From: Firmicutes bacterium UBA1535
GTDB taxonomy: Bacteria; Bacillota; Clostridia; Tissierellales; Sedimentibacteraceae
Length of the DNA: 10,527 nt
Direction of reading: 5' to 3'
NCBI GenBank assembly: GCA_002323775.1
Contig: DCPV01000223.1
Span: 1 to 10,527, forward strand
In this document: one piece after another, positions 7,237 to 10,527 of the stretch
How the letters are laid out: every line of letters starts with the position of its first letter
Position numbering within the stretch: position 1 is the first letter of the stretch
Position numbers and translations under genes: made by a program
Notes under the pieces: generated by a model
Database searches by the model: none
What the model was told of the DNA's origin: nothing
Seen by the model: the letters and a program-made list of their open reading frames with translations, nothing else

Positions 7237-7548
7237 CTATATCGCTTCTAAATATTCTATCTTTTTTCCGATTTTCTCTGCATATTTTATCTCTGATTTT
7301 GTAGACTCCCCAATATAACCACCGACATTTACGACAAATATTTTATCAGCCATATCAATTTTTCTCTTGTGCATATCGTCTAACATCTCTTTGATATCAT
7401 CAGTAAAAACTTCATTATCGCCACTATGTCCAAATAGCCCAACCGATATTACTATTTTACCCTCTAACGTTAGTCTTTTCTGTTGTTCTATAAATTCGTC
7501 TTTAAATTTTGTGCTTCCGCACAAGGTTATTACTTCATAATTTTTCAT
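7237..7548 (-). CDS. Small nucleoside 2-deoxyribosyltransferase-like (DUF4406-type) protein
   Basis: The 103-residue product is a complete small Rossmann-like protein. It begins with a beta strand and LCGSTKF (9-15), then a helix, a second strand (KIVISVGLFG, 31-40), an acidic helix, a third strand (KIFVVNVGGYIG, 69-80) and ESTKSEIKYAEKIGKKIEYLE (residues 81-101). The GSTK start and the G-E-S-T-x-x-E-I-x-Y-A motif resemble the nucleoside 2-deoxyribosyltransferase superfamily and DUF4406 proteins. In those families the conserved Glu acts on the N-glycosidic bond; Glu86 (or Glu81) would be the candidate here. The substrate is unknown and an actual transferase activity is not shown. The ribosome binding site AAAGGA lies 5 nt before the ATG. 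The gene lies 54 nt before def and is not part of the usual cluster, so it is probably a later insertion. Confidence 0.8.
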   Translation of the reverse strand: MKNYEVITLCGSTKFKDEFIEQQKRLTLEGKIVISVGLFGHSGDNEVFTDDIKEMLDDMHKRKIDMADKIFVVNVGGYIGESTKSEIKYAEKIGKKIEYLEAI

Positions 7549-7946
7549 ATTATTTCCTTTCCTAACAGGATTTTAGCTTAGTGCTGCAAAGTATCTTTTA
7601 AAATCTTTCTCTAAGTTCCTTCGCTCGGTGCAGTTTATATTTTCTCCTAACTCAACTATAAACCACTTGTGTTATTTAATATATTAAAAACTTTGCAAGT
7701 ATTATCATTCATACACCCACAAAATTGGAAAGAAATTTTTTCGCATGGTTGAAGCATCCTTATTACTCTACTATACATCAAATTGTAATTTAATTACATA
7801 GCCATTTTTTTAATATTTTTATCATTAAAAAAATTTTCATATTCTCCACAATCTTTATACTTTAAACTAGAATGTGTATCAGCTCCACTATATTCTTTTA
7901 AAATTAATTTTCTTTATCAATATAATTTTCTGTTACAAATTGATAT
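7549..7946. other. Non-coding interval between the small DUF4406-type gene and priA
   Basis: This stretch of about 400 bp holds no intact gene. On the minus strand it carries the broken open segments described as a pseudogene, the ribosome binding site of the downstream gene, an AT palindrome (7675-7688) and an 8-bp inverted repeat (7585-7592 with 7690-7697). No convincing promoter or intrinsic terminator is visible, so read-through from priA is possible. Confidence 0.6.
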
Positions 7947-7954
7947 TTAAACAT
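7573..7954 (-). pseudogene. Possible decayed gene (about 125 codons) after priA
   Basis: Three protein-like open segments follow one another on the minus strand. Segment A (7954-7904) starts with an ATG overlapping the priA stop and reads MFKYQFVTENYIDKEN. Segment B (7913-7797) is in another frame and includes KEYSGADTHSSLKYKDCGEY; after one TAA (7796-7794) the same frame continues to 7656 and includes MLQPCEKISFQFCGCMND. Segment C (7671-7573) is in a third frame and includes WFIVELGENINCTERRNLEK and ends KRYFAALS. The segments overlap slightly, as expected from two frameshifts plus one stop in an ORF of about 125 codons. I do not recognise the family. The alternative is non-coding DNA with chance open runs, since none of the segments exceeds 46 codons. 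Confidence 0.4.
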
Positions 7955-10178
7955 TTTCAGTATCTATATTAATACTTATTTTAATATTTTTTACATCCTT
8001 TTCCATGTACAGCTCTCTAATTATGTTCTTTAATTCAGAAGAATATTTTAGAGATACCTTTATGAATAAATTCATTCTAAATTCATTATTTACCCTATAT
8101 ATCGAATGAGGTGTAGGGCTAAATAATAATACTCCTTTTCCCTTAAGCTTATCTTGAATCCTCTGTTTTAACGCCTCATAGCTTTCAAAGGAAAACTTCT
8201 TTAAATCTTCTTCAAATTTTGAAATAGTACATATATTAATTATATTCAAATAAGGCGGATAAGCAAATTCTTTTCTAAGTAAAGCTTCTTCTTTTATAAA
8301 ATTATCAAAGTCACTTGACTTAGCTGCATTTACTATAAAATTTTCAGGCTCATAGGTCTGTATAAAAACATATCCTTTTTTATTGCTTCTACCTGCTCTC
8401 CCACTTACCTGTGTCAACAATTGGAATGTTTTTTCTCCTGAATTATAAAATGGTAAATTTATAAGCGAATCAGCTGATAACACGCCAACAGTTGTTACAT
8501 CCGGGAAATCCAAGCCCTTTGCAAGCATCTGAGTGCCAATGAGTATGTCTATTTCATGATTTTTAAATTCATTGTATATATTTTCATAGCTGTCCTTCCC
8601 TGACATTGAGTCCAAGTCCATTCTAGCCACCTTGTAATCCTTGAATACAGATTGTATAAATTCCTCTGCCCGCTGAGTCCCAAAGCCAAATTGCTGTATC
8701 TTTTCGCTTCCGCACTCAGGACATTTATCAAATATAGATTTTGTTCTTCCGCAATAATGGCATTTGAGCTTGTTTTCATTCATATGATAAGTCATTGAAA
8801 CATCACAATTATCGCATTTCACTACATGACCGCACTGCCTGCATGATATAAAATTAGAATATCCTCGTCTATTTACAAACAAAATTACTTGTTCCTTATT
8901 TTTAAGTGATTTTCTAATGCTTTTAAAAAGCTCTCTGCTCAAAATAGTATCATTGCCACTTTCTACTTCCTGCTTCATATCTATTACTTTAATTTCTGGA
9001 AGATTAGCACGATTTGCCCTGTTTTTAATCTCTAAAAGCTTTATATGACCATTATTTACCATACTGTAGGTTTTTAGAGACGGAGTAGCTGAGCCAAGAA
9101 CTATTTTACATTTTTCTATATATGCTCGTCTTATAGCTGTTTCGACACCATCATACTTTGGCGAAGTCGAAGATTTATAGCTGTCCTCATGTTCTTCGTC
9201 AACTATTATTATACCTAAGTTTTTGATTGGAGCAAATAAGGCTGACCTTGCACCAATGATGACATCTACTTCTTTGTCCAAAACTTTTTTCCACTGTATA
9301 TATCTTTGCTTAGCAGTCAATTTGCTATGAAAAACTGCTACTCTTTTTCCAAAGCTCTTTTCAAATCTATCAACTATTTGATTAGTCAAGGATATCTCTG
9401 GTACAAGCATAATAGATTGTTTACCAAGCTTTTTATAATGGTTAATCAGATTTATGTAAACCTCAGTTTTTCCGCTGCCTGTTATTCCATGCAGCAAATA
9501 TGCTGTATCATCAGAACTTATTATCTCATCATAGCATTTTTTTTGTTCTGAATTTAGAGTGTTTATATATAGGCTTTCAGTACAAATTTCTTCGTCTAAA
9601 TACAGTTTTTCATCAACAGCAATTATGCCTTTAGTTATCAAAGTATTGACTATAGCACTTGTTATTCCGGTATTTTCAGTAAAATCCTTTAGCAATATAC
9701 TATCAATATTTTTTAAATATTCGACAGCCTTTATTTGCTTAGAGGCATTTTTTAAATTATACTCATCAATAGGCTTATCCTTATCAACTAAATATATAAT
9801 CTTTTCCTTTTTTAACTTATTTTCCTTGTCATGCTCATATTTAATCTGAGAAGGTATCATGAGTCTTATAACATCAGAATATTTACATACATATCTTTCT
9901 CTTATCCAGACAGCAAGCTTTATAAGCTCTGATTTTACAATTATTTCATCATCTATTATATCTAATATAGGTTTAATTTTATCAATTGGCACATCTGTTT
10001 GCGAAATAATTCTCACAATTAATGCGTCCATAGTATCCTTAACCTTAGAAAATGTTATTTTAACTCTTTTCCCAACCATGACATGATTTAAAAACTTATC
10101 AGGAACGCCATATGTATATATATTATCTGTACTTTTTGAATTATTGTTGATTATGACTTGAACAAATTTTTTATACAT
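7947..10178 (-). CDS. priA: PriA primosomal replication-restart helicase
   Basis: This 743-residue 3'-5' superfamily 2 DNA helicase reloads the replisome at stalled forks. The N-terminal DNA-binding region (about 1-200) holds the usual VGKRVKITF segment. The helicase core has Walker A GITGSGKTE (231-239), LVPEISLT (258-265), DEEH (327-330), GSATPS (362-367), NRRGYS (436-441), GTQMLAKGLDFPDV (548-561) and QVSGRAGRS (590-598). Eight zinc-binding cysteines form four pairs (446/449, 455/458, 473/476, 486/489). The C-terminal domain is complete and length is normal. The ATG at 10178 has AAAGGATG upstream. It follows the rpoZ terminator by about 35-40 nt and no clear promoter is visible there, so it may depend on read-through. 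Confidence 0.97.
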   Translation of the reverse strand: MYKKFVQVIINNNSKSTDNIYTYGVPDKFLNHVMVGKRVKITFSKVKDTMDALIVRIISQTDVPIDKIKPILDIIDDEIIVKSELIKLAVWIRERYVCKYSDVIRLMIPSQIKYEHDKENKLKKEKIIYLVDKDKPIDEYNLKNASKQIKAVEYLKNIDSILLKDFTENTGITSAIVNTLITKGIIAVDEKLYLDEEICTESLYINTLNSEQKKCYDEIISSDDTAYLLHGITGSGKTEVYINLINHYKKLGKQSIMLVPEISLTNQIVDRFEKSFGKRVAVFHSKLTAKQRYIQWKKVLDKEVDVIIGARSALFAPIKNLGIIIVDEEHEDSYKSSTSPKYDGVETAIRRAYIEKCKIVLGSATPSLKTYSMVNNGHIKLLEIKNRANRANLPEIKVIDMKQEVESGNDTILSRELFKSIRKSLKNKEQVILFVNRRGYSNFISCRQCGHVVKCDNCDVSMTYHMNENKLKCHYCGRTKSIFDKCPECGSEKIQQFGFGTQRAEEFIQSVFKDYKVARMDLDSMSGKDSYENIYNEFKNHEIDILIGTQMLAKGLDFPDVTTVGVLSADSLINLPFYNSGEKTFQLLTQVSGRAGRSNKKGYVFIQTYEPENFIVNAAKSSDFDNFIKEEALLRKEFAYPPYLNIINICTISKFEEDLKKFSFESYEALKQRIQDKLKGKGVLLFSPTPHSIYRVNNEFRMNLFIKVSLKYSSELKNIIRELYMEKDVKNIKISINIDTENV

Positions 10179-10211
10179 ATACCTACATCCTTTTCAAACA
10201 ATTTAAAAAGC

Positions 10212-10279
10212 AAAAAAGCTTGACAGAGTATTATTAATGTCTTCTCATATAATGAGAAGACATTGCTCAAAATCAAGCT
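10212..10279 (-). terminator. Nested stem-loop terminator after rpoZ
   Basis: On the transcript an outer stem AGCTTGA (10279-10273) pairs with TCAAGCT (10223-10217). Inside it GAG/CTC can pair, and an inner perfect 13-bp stem (10264-10252 with 10248-10236, three-base loop) follows. A run of T (complement of 10212-10217) comes directly after the outer stem, as in an intrinsic terminator. The outer stem begins in the rpoZ stop codon. The structure separates rpoZ from priA and could terminate fully or partly. Confidence 0.65.
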
Positions 10280-10478
10280 ACTCTTCAGTTGGATATACTG
10301 GCTTTACCTTGCCATCATAAAATTCTTCTATTGCAACTGAAACAGGCTTTGTTGTTTTAGTGTAAACCAGCGGATCTTCTCCGGCTATAATTTGTCTTGC
10401 TCTTTTTGATATAACAGTTACTAATGAGTATCTACTATTTACCATGCTTAGCAACTCATCTATTGATATTTTCTCCAT
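10278..10478 (-). CDS. rpoZ: DNA-directed RNA polymerase omega subunit
   Basis: This 66-residue protein helps assemble RNA polymerase by holding the beta-prime subunit. The conserved NSRYSLVTVISKRARQI (14-30) and the KPVSVAIEEFYDGKV segment (44-58) are typical of Firmicutes omega (Rpb6-like fold). Length is usual for Clostridia. The start ATG has a strong AAGGAG ribosome binding site 6 nt upstream. In related genomes it follows gmk (guanylate kinase), which would lie beyond the window edge; the last 50 bases hold only AT-rich upstream sequence. Confidence 0.95.
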   Translation of the reverse strand: MEKISIDELLSMVNSRYSLVTVISKRARQIIAGEDPLVYTKTTKPVSVAIEEFYDGKVKPVYPTEE

Positions 10479-10527
10479 TTTTTACTCCTTAATATATGAA
10501 ATTTTGTTAATTTTAAAATTTATATTA

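Noticed and set aside
7805..7833. 10-bp inverted repeat made only of A and T with flanking T/A runs
   Set aside because: A/T-only stem with a 9-nt loop would be weak, and such repeats are common by chance in DNA this AT-rich; not called a terminator.
8549..8779. Minus-strand open frame of 76 codons inside priA
   Set aside because: It is an alternate frame within the strongly conserved zinc and helicase region of priA.
1..10527. tRNA, rRNA, CRISPR array, transposase or attachment site
   Set aside because: No tRNA arm pattern, spaced direct repeats, transposase-like frame or terminal repeats are visible. The window is dense conserved housekeeping genes on one strand.

Overview
The window is AT-rich chromosomal housekeeping DNA from a Gram-positive bacterium, most likely an anaerobic member of the Clostridia. 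The evidence is the gene order rpoZ, priA, def, fmt, rsmB, rlmN, prpC, prkC, rsgA, which is a classic Firmicutes cluster. AGGA- and AGGTGA-type ribosome binding sites, TTG starts and Lys/Asn/Ile-rich proteins fit the same placement. I cannot name the genus. All genes lie on the minus strand, so transcription runs from high to low coordinates.

Layout in transcription order. rpoZ (RNA polymerase omega) ends in a long nested stem-loop followed by a T-run, a probable intrinsic terminator. priA (primosomal helicase) follows directly; coaBC, which often lies between rpoZ and priA in Firmicutes, is absent. After priA comes a gap of about 400 bp that holds no intact gene. It does hold three consecutive open segments in shifted frames, which look like a decayed gene of about 125 codons. 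Next is a small intact gene for a nucleoside 2-deoxyribosyltransferase-like (DUF4406-type) protein of unknown role. Then come def and fmt (N-terminal deformylation and initiator-tRNA formylation), rsmB (16S rRNA m5C967 methyltransferase, TTG start) and, after a 97-bp gap, rlmN (23S rRNA/tRNA m2A methyltransferase). The last genes are prpC (PP2C phosphatase), prkC (PASTA Ser/Thr kinase, coupled to prpC by a TAATG overlap) and the start of rsgA (ribosome-assembly GTPase, TTG start, cut by the window edge).

Together the genes serve translation initiation, rRNA modification and ribosome maturation, with a cell-envelope-sensing kinase/phosphatase pair. In other Firmicutes PrkC can phosphorylate RsgA (CpgA) and translation factors. 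The rsmB-rlmN gap and the end of rsmB carry a plausible promoter, whose -10 sits inside a perfect 11-bp inverted repeat, and a second stem-loop. The rlmN-prpC-prkC-rsgA part may therefore be separately transcribed or regulated. I see no mobile element, CRISPR array, tRNA or rRNA, and no clearly new multi-gene system. The least explained parts are the priA-to-small-gene interval, the small nucleotide-fold protein, the palindromic promoter and the unusual linker and C-terminal regions of PrkC.
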